Both the position numbers and the translations under genes were made by a program. Shown here piece by piece: positions 17,353-25,673 of a stretch of DNA of 41,171 nt. The DNA comes from Methanomassiliicoccales archaeon. GTDB lineage: Archaea > Thermoplasmatota > Thermoplasmata > Methanomassiliicoccales > UBA472. Position 1 is the stretch's first letter. Every line of letters begins with the position of its first letter. The stretch covers positions 1-41,171 of the forward strand of contig JAJRAN010000092.1 of assembly GCA_028682915.1 (NCBI GenBank), read 5' to 3'. Under the pieces are notes generated by a model that did no database searches, was not told the origin of the DNA, and saw only the letters and a program-made list of their open reading frames with translations.

Positions 17353-18288
17353 TTACAGCTCGATGCGCTTGAACCCCACCAGCTGGAACTTGCCCTTAAG
17401 CTTGGAGATGTGTGCCTCGGTCTTCGCCCTCAAGGTCTCGAGGTCGCCGCCCTGGTAGCCGCTGATGTCGGCGACCGCGGACAAGGACATAGTTTCGTAG
17501 TACACGAGCACCTTGGTCTTCACCGACAGCAGGTTGATGTCGTGGGCGGCCATGGAGCTCGCTATCTCGTAAATGGCCCCGGGCTTGTCAGGTATGATGA
17601 AATCGAACTGCACCAGGTCCACGCCGCTCTTGAGCGGGCTGATGGACATCACCCACGAGTCCTGGTCGGCGACCATTATGACCGGGGAGCCGTCCCCGAC
17701 CCCTTCCAAGGCCTGAAGGAACTCGGCCGGGATCTCGAACTCGCCCTCACGGATGACGCTGGGCGCCTTCTGCGTCTTCTTGACGGCTCGCGCCCTCACG
17801 CTCGAGCCAGGGGCGATGATGCCCTTGGTGTAGCGCTCGCTGATCTTGGAGCCCTCGATTACCATGGAGTCGATCTTGGAGAGGACGGAGGACTTCTGCT
17901 TTTTCAGGGCGTCGAACTCCTCGCGCAGGCCGCTGGAATCGCCGTAATAGGAGAGGTCCACCATCATCTTCCAGACCATGCATACGTCGGAGATCATGCT
18001 CAAGCTCACGGAATTCAGTATGTCGATGTTCCTCTCGCCCAAGAACTTCGCCGCCTGGGCGCAGGCTCCAGGGACGTCGACGAGGTAGAAGGTGAGGTTG
18101 CATATCTCGCGGTAGTTCTCCGGCCCGATGGTGGAGAGGACGATCTCGTAGCTCGCCTTGCCTTCATGATCGTACTTGAATAAGGTGCTGAACACCTGGC
18201 TACCGTCCACCAACCCCAGCGGCCGGCCGATCCTCTCGCTTATCCTGACCTTATTCCCGTGGAGCCTGCCGAAGTCATAGATCTGCAT
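17353..18288 (-). CDS. ACT-domain protein of unknown function
   Basis: This 311-residue protein has at least two ACT-like regulatory units: residues ~62-100 (ICNLTFYLVDVPGACAQAA with ERNIDILNS) and ~225-270 (FDFIIPDKPGAIYEIASSMA with HDINLLSVKTKV). The 'PG' turn at the start of the first helix is the usual ligand-binding element. Between them is a Lys/Ser-rich segment (~130-175) and a strand-rich part with an SPVIMVADQDSW stretch. ACT domains bind amino acids or other small ligands and regulate partner enzymes or transcription. No catalytic or DNA-binding domain is recognised. It lies 20 bases upstream of birA on the same strand and could be cotranscribed with the biotin module. Confidence 0.6.
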   Translation of the reverse strand: MQIYDFGRLHGNKVRISERIGRPLGLVDGSQVFSTLFKYDHEGKASYEIVLSTIGPENYREICNLTFYLVDVPGACAQAAKFLGERNIDILNSVSLSMISDVCMVWKMMVDLSYYGDSSGLREEFDALKKQKSSVLSKIDSMVIEGSKISERYTKGIIAPGSSVRARAVKKTQKAPSVIREGEFEIPAEFLQALEGVGDGSPVIMVADQDSWVMSISPLKSGVDLVQFDFIIPDKPGAIYEIASSMAAHDINLLSVKTKVLVYYETMSLSAVADISGYQGGDLETLRAKTEAHISKLKGKFQLVGFKRIEL

Positions 18289-18427
18289 TATCCCGACCAG
18301 AGCGCTGCAAGGAACTGATGCTTGATAAACATTGTCATGCCTCTAAAAGCGGCGCCACCAGATGGGCGCGCCGTCATATCCCGAGGGAGCCCCGTAACCA
18401 ACAAAGGTCGGAGCCGCAAGAACAAAC

Positions 18428-18480
18428 TTTAATATATCTGGATGCTCGTGCCGCCTGAGTAATAGGTAGAGCAATACCTA
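18428..18480 (+). promoter_or_regulatory. Promoter and PadR-like operator of the efflux operon
   Basis: A TATA-like element TTTAATATAT (18428-18437) predicts transcription start near 18461. Just downstream is a perfect inverted repeat TAGGTA-n6-TACCTA (18463-18480). Its position would block transcription when bound. The PadR repressor encoded as the second gene of the operon is the obvious ligand (inference). AAGGGG (18494-18499) forms the ribosome binding site before the ATG at 18504. Confidence 0.6.
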
Positions 18481-18503
18481 GTATACATCTACTAAGGGGT
18501 CCG

Positions 18504-19979
18504 ATGAACCAGACCGTTCAGCACGAGAGGCTCAGCCTCAAGGGAAACGGCATAATCCTCGCCATACTGGCGGCGATGGCCATGATGGTGATGTTCATCG
18601 AGATCATGCTGGTCCCAGCGCTGCCCCACATCGCCATGGAGTTCCCCCAGGACAGCGAATGGGTCTCCTGGGTTCTCTCGGCGTACCTCCTCAGCGGCGC
18701 GGTCGCCACCCTCCTCCTGGGAAGGTTCGGGGACATCTACGGCAAGAAGAGGGTGATGATGTTCGCGCTCACGGTCTACATCATCGGCCTGATCGGGTGC
18801 GCCATCTCCTGGTCGATGGGCTCGCTGATCTTGTTCCGCGCGGTCCAAGGCGTGGGCATGGGGGTGTTCGTGCTCGCCTTCGGGATAATAAGGGACACAT
18901 TCCCCAGACGATTGGTCCCTGTGGCGATCGGAATTGTCAGCGCAATGTTCTCCGTAGGAGTCAGCATCGGTCTCTTGGCCGGTGGCTATATCGTTTCCAG
19001 GCTCTCCTGGAGGGACGCGTTCTACATCGTAATTCCACTGATGACCGTCCTCACCCTGCTCGTGTGGCGGCTGGTGCAGGACAACAACGAAGTAAGAAAG
19101 AAGGAGAAGATCGATCTGCCTGGCGCTGCCCTCATCAGCGGCGGCGTGCTCGCTTTGCTTCTCGGCCTGACCCAAGGGCAAGAGTGGGGTTGGACCGACC
19201 CGGTCATACTGGGCCTCTTCGCCACCTCCGCCATCCTCATCGCGACCTTCGTCTGGTGGGAGATAAGGGGAACGAAGACCCCGATCGTCTCCATAAAGCT
19301 CATGCGGGTCAGGGGTATCGCGGGAGCGAATTTCGCTGCCCTGTTCGTGGGTATGTCCATGTTCCTCATCTTCCAGACATTACCGTTCTTCCTCATGTCA
19401 CCCGAAGAGGTCGGAGGGTTCGGGATAAGCGATTCATTCATGATCGGCGTGTATATGTTCCCGAGCGCCATCGCCCAGCTGATCTTCGCACCTCTGGCTG
19501 GTAAGTGGTCCAAAAGGTTCGGTGCGGACAAGATACTCATCTCTGGGCTGCTCATACTCTTCGTCGGAATGATGATGATGATTCTTTGGCACAGTACGTT
19601 GGTCCAAGTCATGCTCAGCGTCTTCGTCACAGGTATGGGCCTTGGCTTCGCCATGGTATCTCTGATCAACGTGGTGGCGATGGCCTCGCCCCGCTCCGAA
19701 TTCGGAGTCGCCTCAGGGATGAACACGCTCTTCCGTGTGGTGGGTGGGTCGATTGGGCCGGTTCTGGCGAGCGTCATCGTCACATCCTTCTTGGTCAGCT
19801 ATACTCCACCTGGCAGTCCATTCCCCATAGAAATCCCAGGAGTGGAAGGATATATGTTCGTTTTCCTGCTGGGCGGCGTATTGGCCTTGATCGGTGCGGT
19901 CGTCTGTGTAATCATGAGGCCGGGTCACGGCCTCAGTTACGAAGAGGAACATCCGATGATGGTGGAGGGCGAGGCATGA
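18504..19979 (+). CDS. MFS drug efflux transporter, 14-helix DHA2/EmrB type
   Basis: This 491-residue protein has about 14 hydrophobic segments. It has the loop 2-3 motif LLLGRFGDIYGKKRVMMF and the helix 4-5 region MGMGVFVLAFGIIRDTFPRR. Length and helix number fit the DHA2 family of drug:proton antiporters, which export hydrophobic toxic compounds across the cell membrane. It is the first gene of a four-gene run; its stop overlaps the start of the PadR regulator (ATGA). The upstream palindrome and embedded repressor suggest drug-inducible expression. The substrate is unknown. Confidence 0.9.
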   Translation: MNQTVQHERLSLKGNGIILAILAAMAMMVMFIEIMLVPALPHIAMEFPQDSEWVSWVLSAYLLSGAVATLLLGRFGDIYGKKRVMMFALTVYIIGLIGCAISWSMGSLILFRAVQGVGMGVFVLAFGIIRDTFPRRLVPVAIGIVSAMFSVGVSIGLLAGGYIVSRLSWRDAFYIVIPLMTVLTLLVWRLVQDNNEVRKKEKIDLPGAALISGGVLALLLGLTQGQEWGWTDPVILGLFATSAILIATFVWWEIRGTKTPIVSIKLMRVRGIAGANFAALFVGMSMFLIFQTLPFFLMSPEEVGGFGISDSFMIGVYMFPSAIAQLIFAPLAGKWSKRFGADKILISGLLILFVGMMMMILWHSTLVQVMLSVFVTGMGLGFAMVSLINVVAMASPRSEFGVASGMNTLFRVVGGSIGPVLASVIVTSFLVSYTPPGSPFPIEIPGVEGYMFVFLLGGVLALIGAVVCVIMRPGHGLSYEEEHPMMVEGEA

Positions 19980-20509
19980 TTGGGAAAGGTTACGTCTACA
20001 AAGGCAATCGGATAAGCAGCTCGCAATTCCTCATGCTCATCTTCCTTCGAAAGAGCCCTATGTATGGATATGAGGTGCTGAAGGCGATGCGCGAGGAGTT
20101 CTCCGGCCTCTGGGAGCCACAGACCGGTGCCGTGTATCCTGCCCTGAAGAAGCTGGAGGAGCATGGTCTGTTGCGCTCAGAGCCCCGCGAAGGTAAGGAC
20201 TACTACCATATCACGGATGAGGCAAGGAATTGGCTGGAGGAGAGATTGGCCAGCATGTCCAACGAGGTGCTTTTCATGTCCCGTTATTTCCAGGTCATAA
20301 GCGATGCGGCCACGGAGACGCGGCCTATTGGAGAGGGCACATCAAACAGGCCCGGCCTCCCCCCGCACATCCTTTACCTAGTGGGCGAGGAGATAGAACC
20401 TCATGATAAATTGAAGCACCTCCGCAAGGTGCGGGAGATGTTGGCAAATGGTCTAGCCGACATGGACAAGGAGATCGAAAGATTGGATAGCAAGCTCAAG
20501 GAGGAATGA
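19976..20509 (+). CDS. PadR-family transcriptional repressor
   Basis: This 177-residue protein has the PadR winged helix at residues ~14-85: QFLMLIFLRKSPMYGYEVLK, WEPQTGAVYPALKKLEEHGL and YYHITDEARNWLEERL. The C-terminal helical part (~130-177) is rich in Lys/Glu and serves dimerisation. The ATG at 19976 overlaps the MFS stop codon (ATGA), so translation is coupled; the frame is open further upstream but that part only shadows the MFS gene. PadR proteins bind hydrophobic drugs and release palindromic operators. The repeat at 18463-18480 is a good candidate for autoregulation of the whole efflux operon. Confidence 0.9.
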   Translation: MIGKGYVYKGNRISSSQFLMLIFLRKSPMYGYEVLKAMREEFSGLWEPQTGAVYPALKKLEEHGLLRSEPREGKDYYHITDEARNWLEERLASMSNEVLFMSRYFQVISDAATETRPIGEGTSNRPGLPPHILYLVGEEIEPHDKLKHLRKVREMLANGLADMDKEIERLDSKLKEE

Positions 20510-20510
20510 G

Positions 20511-21518
20511 ATGGCAGCCATAATCGAGGTCAAGGACCTGGTAAAGGTCTTTGATGGGAAGATACGCGCCGTTGACGGCATCACCTTCGATGTCCAGGAG
20601 GGCGAGATATTCGGGTTCCTAGGTCCTAATGGAGCGGGAAAGAGCACGACCATCAATATGCTGGTCACCTTGCACAGGCCGACGAGCGGCCTCGCCAAGG
20701 TGATGGGAATGGATGTGGTCAAGGAAGCCACCAAGGTCAGGAGGGTGATTGGCCTGGTCCCCCAGGACCTGACCGTGGACGATGACCTTTCTGGCAGGGA
20801 GAACATGATCCTACAGGCCGACCTCTACAACGTCCCGAAGAAGGACGCGGTCGAAAGGATCAACGAGTTGCTAAAGCTGGTGAAGCTCGAGGATGCGGCC
20901 GACAGGATGGTCAAGACCTACTCTGGCGGGATGCGCAAGCGCTTGGAACTGGCAGAGGGTCTGATCCATCGCCCCAAGATCCTATTCCTTGACGAGCCCA
21001 CCCTTGGCCTGGACATCCAGACCCGCACCATCATGTGGGAGCACATTCGGAAGCTGAAGCAGGAGCACAACATGACCGTTTTCATGACCACCCACTACCT
21101 GGAGGAGGCCGATAGCCTTTGCGACCGCATCGGCATCATCGACAACGGCCGCATCATGGCCCTGGACACACCTGCCACGTTGAAGCGCTCCCTGGGCGGG
21201 GACGTCATCCAGATGTCCATCGACGACGCTCGGGACTTCACCCCCCAGATCCAAGGCGTGCCTGGCATTGTGGAGGTGAAGAAGGAAGGCTCAGAGTATC
21301 GCGTCAAAGTGATCAAGGGCGACACCGCCATGCCTGCCGTACTGAAGGCCATCATCGAGGCGGGCGGGACTGTGAGCTCCGTTTCCCTGCAGAGGCCGAA
21401 CATGGACCAGGTGTTCCTGGAATACACAGGCCGGTCGTTAAGGGATGCTGAGCAGGCGGAGAACAGCAACAGAGGCGAAAGAATGGCCCGTGCAATGGCG
21501 GCTCAAAGGAGGCGCTAA
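20511..21518 (+). CDS. ABC transporter ATP-binding protein (DrrA-like drug efflux)
   Basis: This 335-residue ATPase has Walker A GPNGAGKST, Q-loop LVPQDLTVDDDLSGREN, signature YSGGMRKRLELAEG, Walker B ILFLDEPTLGLD and the switch histidine in MTTHYLEEAD. A C-terminal extension (~230-335) with a DUF4162-like strand domain and a basic tail (RMARAMAAQRRR) is typical of DrrA-type exporters. It pairs with the ABC-2 permease 2 bases downstream to export a drug or lipid. Start ATG lies 1 base behind the PadR stop. Confidence 0.93.
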   Translation: MAAIIEVKDLVKVFDGKIRAVDGITFDVQEGEIFGFLGPNGAGKSTTINMLVTLHRPTSGLAKVMGMDVVKEATKVRRVIGLVPQDLTVDDDLSGRENMILQADLYNVPKKDAVERINELLKLVKLEDAADRMVKTYSGGMRKRLELAEGLIHRPKILFLDEPTLGLDIQTRTIMWEHIRKLKQEHNMTVFMTTHYLEEADSLCDRIGIIDNGRIMALDTPATLKRSLGGDVIQMSIDDARDFTPQIQGVPGIVEVKKEGSEYRVKVIKGDTAMPAVLKAIIEAGGTVSSVSLQRPNMDQVFLEYTGRSLRDAEQAENSNRGERMARAMAAQRRR

Positions 21519-21520
21519 AC

Positions 21521-22342
21521 ATGATGCGTGAAATGTGGGCCCTTTATGTCAGGGAGATGAAGCACTGGTATCGGATCAAAATCCAGATCTTCATGGCCCT
21601 GATCCAGCCAATCGTTTGGCTTGGACTATTTGGCCAATCCTTCAATATTACTGGATTCTTTCCTCCTGTTCCAGGGTTCGACCCTAGCACGTTCCTCTCT
21701 GGCGCTCCAGACTACTTCTCCTATATGGCCACAGGAATGCTTTCAGTCATCGCGCTGTTCACCACCATGTTCGCAGGCATGTCCCTGGTCTGGGACAGAA
21801 GGTTCGGGTTCCTGACCAAGCTGAGGGTCTCGCCCATAGCAAGGGGCATCGTTCCTGTTTCCCGCATGAACTCGGCGGTGACCCGTGCGATAATCCAAGC
21901 ACTAATCGTCCTGCTAATCGCCCTCGGCTTCGCCTACATACCCGGTCTTATCGGGTTGACGCTCAGTCCGGAGTTCAACTTGATAGATCTGCTCGGAATG
22001 GTCCTGGCATTGGTCCTTCTCGCCGTGGGGTTCGCCTGTTTGTTCATCTCTGTGGCGTTGGCAGTGGAGAATCAGGACACGCTATTCGGTCTGATCAACC
22101 TGCTCAACCTACCAGTGATGTTCGCCTCAGCGGCCCTTTTGCCTCTCGCCTTCATGCCGGACTGGCTTCAGGCCGTTGCCAAGGTCAATCCACTGACCTG
22201 GGCAGCGGACGCCTGCAGGACATTTGCCTTCCACAACGCCAATCCCATATTCCCCGTGTGGCAGGAGATCCTGTTCCTCGGCATCTTCGCGGCGATAATG
22301 ATCGGCGTCAGCGTGTTCGCGGCACGGAAGCTGTTGAAGTGA
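21521..22342 (+). CDS. ABC-2 type permease (DrrB-like)
   Basis: This 273-residue membrane protein has six hydrophobic segments. It has an ABC-2 amphipathic entry (MWALYVREMKHWYRIKIQIF), a LVWDRRFGFLTKLRVSPI cytoplasmic coupling segment and a NLPVMFASAALLPLAFMP loop typical of drug/antibiotic exporters. It would form the channel with the ATPase encoded immediately upstream. It is the last gene of the efflux operon, followed by a hairpin terminator at 22357-22374. Confidence 0.92.
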   Translation: MMREMWALYVREMKHWYRIKIQIFMALIQPIVWLGLFGQSFNITGFFPPVPGFDPSTFLSGAPDYFSYMATGMLSVIALFTTMFAGMSLVWDRRFGFLTKLRVSPIARGIVPVSRMNSAVTRAIIQALIVLLIALGFAYIPGLIGLTLSPEFNLIDLLGMVLALVLLAVGFACLFISVALAVENQDTLFGLINLLNLPVMFASAALLPLAFMPDWLQAVAKVNPLTWAADACRTFAFHNANPIFPVWQEILFLGIFAAIMIGVSVFAARKLLK

Positions 22343-22356
22343 GCCGATAAACCATC

Positions 22357-22374
22357 TAGGGGCGAACCCCCCTA
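22357..22374. terminator. Hairpin between convergent efflux and cooC genes
   Basis: Stem TAGGGG pairs with CCCCTA around a 6-base loop, followed on the plus strand by a T-rich stretch (22380-22396). It lies in the 47-base gap between two convergent genes and could serve both. Confidence 0.5.
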
Positions 22375-22389
22375 AACCCATTCTTCATT

Positions 22390-23184
22390 TTATCTTACCA
22401 CTAGCTTGGCCTTCAATGCGGAGACCGCGGCCTTCACATCATCGATCCCCTTGGCATCGAAGACCGCGACCCCCTCGAGGTCCGCCTTGACCAGGTTGTC
22501 GTTGCGGGGGATCTCGCCCAGTTGCTCCAGGCCCATTTCCCTTAGCTTGGCGGAGACCACCTGGGACTCCTCCGGTGAGGCGATCTTGTTTGAAACCGCC
22601 ACCAGCTTCTTGATCTTCAGGTCCTCCGCCAATCTCTTGATCGAGGCCGCGGTTTCCAAGGAACGTGCTCCCGGCTCGACCACGATCAGCATAGCGTCGA
22701 CCGATCTCGCCGTCCCCCTCCCGAGGTGCTCCAGCCCCGCTTCCATGTCCATGAAGACGACCTCGTCCTCCTCCAGCAGCAGGTGGTCCATGACCCGGCG
22801 CAACAGCGTCGATTCCGGGCAGTAGCATCCGTTCCCGCCCTTCTGTATCGTCCCGAGCACAAGCACCTCGACCTTGTCCGGGCCTTCCACCGAGAGAGAT
22901 TCCGTAAGATCGCCCACCTCCGGGTTCATCTTGAACATCCCGCCATATCCGGAGCCAGGCTTCACCCCGGTCCGTTCCTCTATCAGGTCGAGCATGGTGG
23001 AGAGGGGCTTCATCCTCTCCCTATCCTTCCGAGGGATGCCGACCGCTACCGCGAGCGAGGGCGAGGGATCCGCGTCCACGACCAGGACCTTGACGCCGTC
23101 CCGCGCCAGCATCCTGGCGAGCAAAGCCACCACGGTGGTCTTGCCCACCCCCCCCTTTCCGGAGACCGCTATCTTCAGCGGCAT
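22390..23184 (-). CDS. cooC: CooC-like nickel-insertion ATPase (copy 2)
   Basis: This 264-residue MinD/SIMIBI ATPase has GKGGVGKTT at residues ~9-17, DADPSPSLAVA, the CooC-type metal pair in GNGCYCPESTL and a Walker B-like VVFMDMEAGLEHLGRG. It starts 1 base behind the CooT-like gene, whose product also handles nickel, so this is a CODH (or ACS) maturation pair. It differs clearly from copy 1 at 1.6-2.4 kb (different length, different residues around CxC), so it is not a recent duplicate. Which metal centre each serves cannot be told from sequence. Confidence 0.88.
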   Translation of the reverse strand: MPLKIAVSGKGGVGKTTVVALLARMLARDGVKVLVVDADPSPSLAVAVGIPRKDRERMKPLSTMLDLIEERTGVKPGSGYGGMFKMNPEVGDLTESLSVEGPDKVEVLVLGTIQKGGNGCYCPESTLLRRVMDHLLLEEDEVVFMDMEAGLEHLGRGTARSVDAMLIVVEPGARSLETAASIKRLAEDLKIKKLVAVSNKIASPEESQVVSAKLREMGLEQLGEIPRNDNLVKADLEGVAVFDAKGIDDVKAAVSALKAKLVVR

Positions 23185-23376
23185 TCAATCCCTCACGAAG
23201 ACGATGCCATGGCTCAGGAAGTTGGCCTCTTTGAACCGCACGTTCTTCAGCTCGACCCTCTCCCCGACGATGTTGGTGCAGGTCACAACGCCATCGATGG
23301 TGACGATGCGGGCCACGTCCTTCAGCACCTCTCGCACCTCATCGCCCTCCTCGAGGAAAACGACCGCCTCGCACAT
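23185..23376 (-). CDS. cooT: CooT-family nickel-binding protein
   Basis: This 63-residue protein starts MCEAVVFL and continues with the CooT-like strands EVREVLKDVARIVTIDGVVTCTNIVGERV. The N-terminal Met-Cys pair is the nickel site in CooT of Rhodospirillum rubrum. CooT is a small dimeric nickel protein for CODH maturation. The gene abuts cooC copy 2 (stop 23185, next start 23184) and they must be cotranscribed. Family length is normal. Confidence 0.85.
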   Translation of the reverse strand: MCEAVVFLEEGDEVREVLKDVARIVTIDGVVTCTNIVGERVELKNVRFKEANFLSHGIVFVRD

Positions 23377-23421
23377 GGTCCCCTTGACGAAATAGGCGGG
23401 TACTTAACCCTTTTGAAAATC

Positions 23422-23871
23422 TCAGAGCTTGGTCTGGGCCGGATCGCCCTTGACCACTTCTAATTGTACCGGCTCGATGCCCTCGGCGTTGAAGATGTAT
23501 CTGACTGGGACGCTCCGCTTCAGGCCGGTCCTATAGCCGCAGCTGCGGCATTTGTAGCCCAAGGTCACCTTCCCGTCGAAGATGGTCCGGTTCTGGATCT
23601 TGCGCATCCTTTTCTTTCCGCATACGGGGCAGGGGGCGTTACGGCTCCTGGCCTCAAGCTCACGGGTCTGGATTTCCACCTTGGCCAGCTTGGTGATCAG
23701 CGTAATCCTTCGCACGCGCTCCTCGGACGCCGCATACTCGGGGTCCATCTTCTTCAGCTTGGCGTTGACCAGCTCGGTGAGCCTGGCCTGGGAGATGACC
23801 GTCTTCTGCTCTCGGAGGGCCTCCTTGATGGCCAAGGCCAAGATGTCGGCCTTGGGTATCTTGTAGGTCAT
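23422..23871 (-). CDS. Zinc-ribbon protein of unknown function
   Basis: The 149-residue protein starting at ATG 23871 has an N-terminal helical half (IPKADILALAIKEALREQ; ISQARLTELVNAKLKKMDPE; ERVRRITLITKLAKVEIQT) that could form a small winged-helix-like domain. A C-terminal treble-clef or zinc ribbon follows, with CPVCGKKR and, ~27 residues later, CRSCGYRTG. The frame is open up to a GTG at 23964, but that stretch includes an AT-rich promoter-like segment (TATTAATA ~22 bases before the ATG) and has no conserved look. I do not recognise the family; a nucleic-acid-binding role is only a guess from the fold. It lies 46 bases upstream of cooT on the same strand. Confidence 0.65.
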   Translation of the reverse strand: MTYKIPKADILALAIKEALREQKTVISQARLTELVNAKLKKMDPEYAASEERVRRITLITKLAKVEIQTRELEARSRNAPCPVCGKKRMRKIQNRTIFDGKVTLGYKCRSCGYRTGLKRSVPVRYIFNAEGIEPVQLEVVKGDPAQTKL

Positions 23872-24002
23872 CTCCCCTTGGATGCATCTATTAATACAGA
23901 TAATTTTCCAATTGCCCGCTGGCCCGACCCTTAGCCAATTGCCAGCACGCCTCACATAATCCACATATAGAGACCCTGACCATCGCTAATCGGGTGTCTG
24001 CG

Positions 24003-25343
24003 ATGCGTAGATGCAAGGTTATCATCATGGGTGCGGCGGGACGCGATTTCCACAACTTCAACACCTTCTTCAGGGACAACGACAGGTACGAGGTGGTGGC
24101 GTTCACCGCCACGCAGATCCCCAACATCGAGGAGCGCCTGTACCCCTCGGATCTCGCGGGCAAGATGTACCCCCAAGGCATTCCCATACACTCCGAGGAC
24201 GAGCTGCCCGAGCTGATCAGGGAGCACGGCGTTGAGCAGGTGATCTTCGCCTACAGCGACATCTCGCACGTGGAGCTGATGCACAAGGCCTCGATGGTGC
24301 TCGCCTGCGGAGCCGACTTCCGGTTGATGGGGAACTCGCGCATCGTGCTCAAATCCATCGTCCCGGTGATCGCGGTTTGCGCCGTGCGCACCGGTTCCGG
24401 CAAGAGCCAGACCACGAGGAAGATCTGCAAGATCCTTCGGTCCCAGGGCCTCAGGGTGGTGGCGGTGCGGCACCCGATGCCATATGGCGACCTCTCCCTG
24501 CAGGCCATCCAGAGGTATGCCACCTACGATGACATGGACAGCTATGACTGCACCATCGAGGAGAGGGAGGAGTACGAGCCGCTCATCGACAACGGCATTG
24601 TCGTTTACGCGGGCGTGGACTACGAGCACATATTGCGGGAGGCGGAGAAGGAGGCGGACGTCATCGTCTGGGACGGCGGAAACAATGACATGTCCTTCTA
24701 TGCGGCCGACCTCTACATCGTCATGGCCGATCCGCACCGGCCCGGCCACGAGATGCTCTACCATCCCGGGGAGGCGAACGTGCGCCGGGCGGACGTGGTG
24801 ATAATCAATAAGGTCCAAACCGCCGACCGCCAGAACATCCTCACGGTCAAGGAGAACGTCGCCAAGATGAATCCCAGGGCGGTGATAATCGAGGCCGCGT
24901 CCCCCATATCAGTGGATGACCCGAGCCTGATCAAGGGCAAGCGGGTCCTGGTGGTCGAGGACGGGCCAACCCTCACCCATGGCGAGATGACCTATGGAGC
25001 TGGGACCATCGCCGCCGAGGACTTCGGGGCGGCGGAGATAGTCGATCCCCGACCCTTCGCGGTCGGCTCCATTTTGGCTATCTATGCCAAGTACAAGCAC
25101 GTGAAGAATCTTCTGCCGGCGATGGGGTACAGCCGTGAGCAAATTCAGGAGCTCGAGGAAACCATCAGGAGAATAGATTGCGATACGGTCGTAGCCGGCA
25201 CACCAGTTGACCTCAGAAGGGTGATCAAAGTGGACAAACCGATCGTGAGGGTCCGTTATGAGCTGGACGAGATCGGGCATCCCAGCTTGGCAGAGCTGAT
25301 AACCGAAAGGCTTGGTCCTAGGCTGCAAGGCAGAACTGGATGA
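24003..25343 (+). CDS. COG2403-type P-loop GTPase (annotated in relatives as cyclic 2,3-diphosphoglycerate synthase)
   Basis: This ~446-residue protein begins with a Rossmann-like domain (KVIIMGAAGRDFHNFNTFFR; YEVVAFTATQIPNIEERLYP) and then a P-loop domain: CAVRTGSGKSQTTR at ~residues 125-140, a Walker B-like DVIVWDGGNNDMSF and a VVIINKV nucleotide-specificity motif. The family is widespread in archaea; many members are named cyclic 2,3-diphosphoglycerate synthase, though the activity is not assured for this subfamily. ATG 24003 is chosen because a TATA-like CATATAG at ~23965 places the transcript start near 23991; a GTG at 23994 is in frame. The gene stands alone, divergent from the zinc-ribbon gene and before tRNA-Leu. 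Confidence 0.85.
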   Translation: MRRCKVIIMGAAGRDFHNFNTFFRDNDRYEVVAFTATQIPNIEERLYPSDLAGKMYPQGIPIHSEDELPELIREHGVEQVIFAYSDISHVELMHKASMVLACGADFRLMGNSRIVLKSIVPVIAVCAVRTGSGKSQTTRKICKILRSQGLRVVAVRHPMPYGDLSLQAIQRYATYDDMDSYDCTIEEREEYEPLIDNGIVVYAGVDYEHILREAEKEADVIVWDGGNNDMSFYAADLYIVMADPHRPGHEMLYHPGEANVRRADVVIINKVQTADRQNILTVKENVAKMNPRAVIIEAASPISVDDPSLIKGKRVLVVEDGPTLTHGEMTYGAGTIAAEDFGAAEIVDPRPFAVGSILAIYAKYKHVKNLLPAMGYSREQIQELEETIRRIDCDTVVAGTPVDLRRVIKVDKPIVRVRYELDEIGHPSLAELITERLGPRLQGRTG

Positions 25344-25399
25344 GTATCGGCCTATTGTTGAGAAAGCGTGAAATATCAAGCAAGGGATGATGAGCCAAA

Positions 25400-25486
25400 G
25401 CGGGGGTAGCCAAGCCTGGCCAACGGCGCAGGACTTAAGATTCTGTCCCTAGCGGTTCAAGGGTTCAAATCCCTTCCCCCGCACCA
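25400..25486 (+). tRNA. tRNA-Leu (anticodon UAA)
   Basis: Acceptor stem GCGGGGG (25400-25406) pairs with CCCCCGC (25476-25482), followed by discriminator A and an encoded CCA (25484-25486). The anticodon arm CAGGA-CTTAAGA-TTCTG gives anticodon TAA. The T arm AAGGG-TTCAAAT-CCCTT and a long class-II variable region confirm leucine. No intron is seen. The AT-rich accessory island begins directly behind it. Confidence 0.95.
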
Positions 25487-25601
25487 TCATATGGGGGTTA
25501 TAGATATTATTCAGAAATGTCCTCTAAATAATAGGGCCAGATTCTCTCTATAATTTAATATATAATAAATTATTTTATTAGTCTGTTTAGGAGGTGTCGG
25601 T

Positions 25602-25640
25602 TCGTCCTTCGTTGTCGTGGGATGCCGTGAGGTTCAGGCT
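25602..25640 (+). repeat. Degenerate direct repeat R1
   Basis: It consists of TCGTCCTTCGTTGTCG followed by the core GGATGCCGTGAGGT (25620-25633) and TCAGGCT. The first part matches R2 at 14 of 16 bases and the core is identical to R2. It lies immediately upstream of the duplicated-domain protein gene. Confidence 0.7.
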
Positions 25641-25673
25641 GCGATAGCAAACTGGAATCTTCACTATTCCTCA

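Noticed and set aside
19505-19975. Upstream extension of the PadR frame inside the MFS gene
   Set aside because: The translation there is only a frame-shifted reading of the MFS gene; the PadR domain begins at the ATG overlapping the MFS stop.
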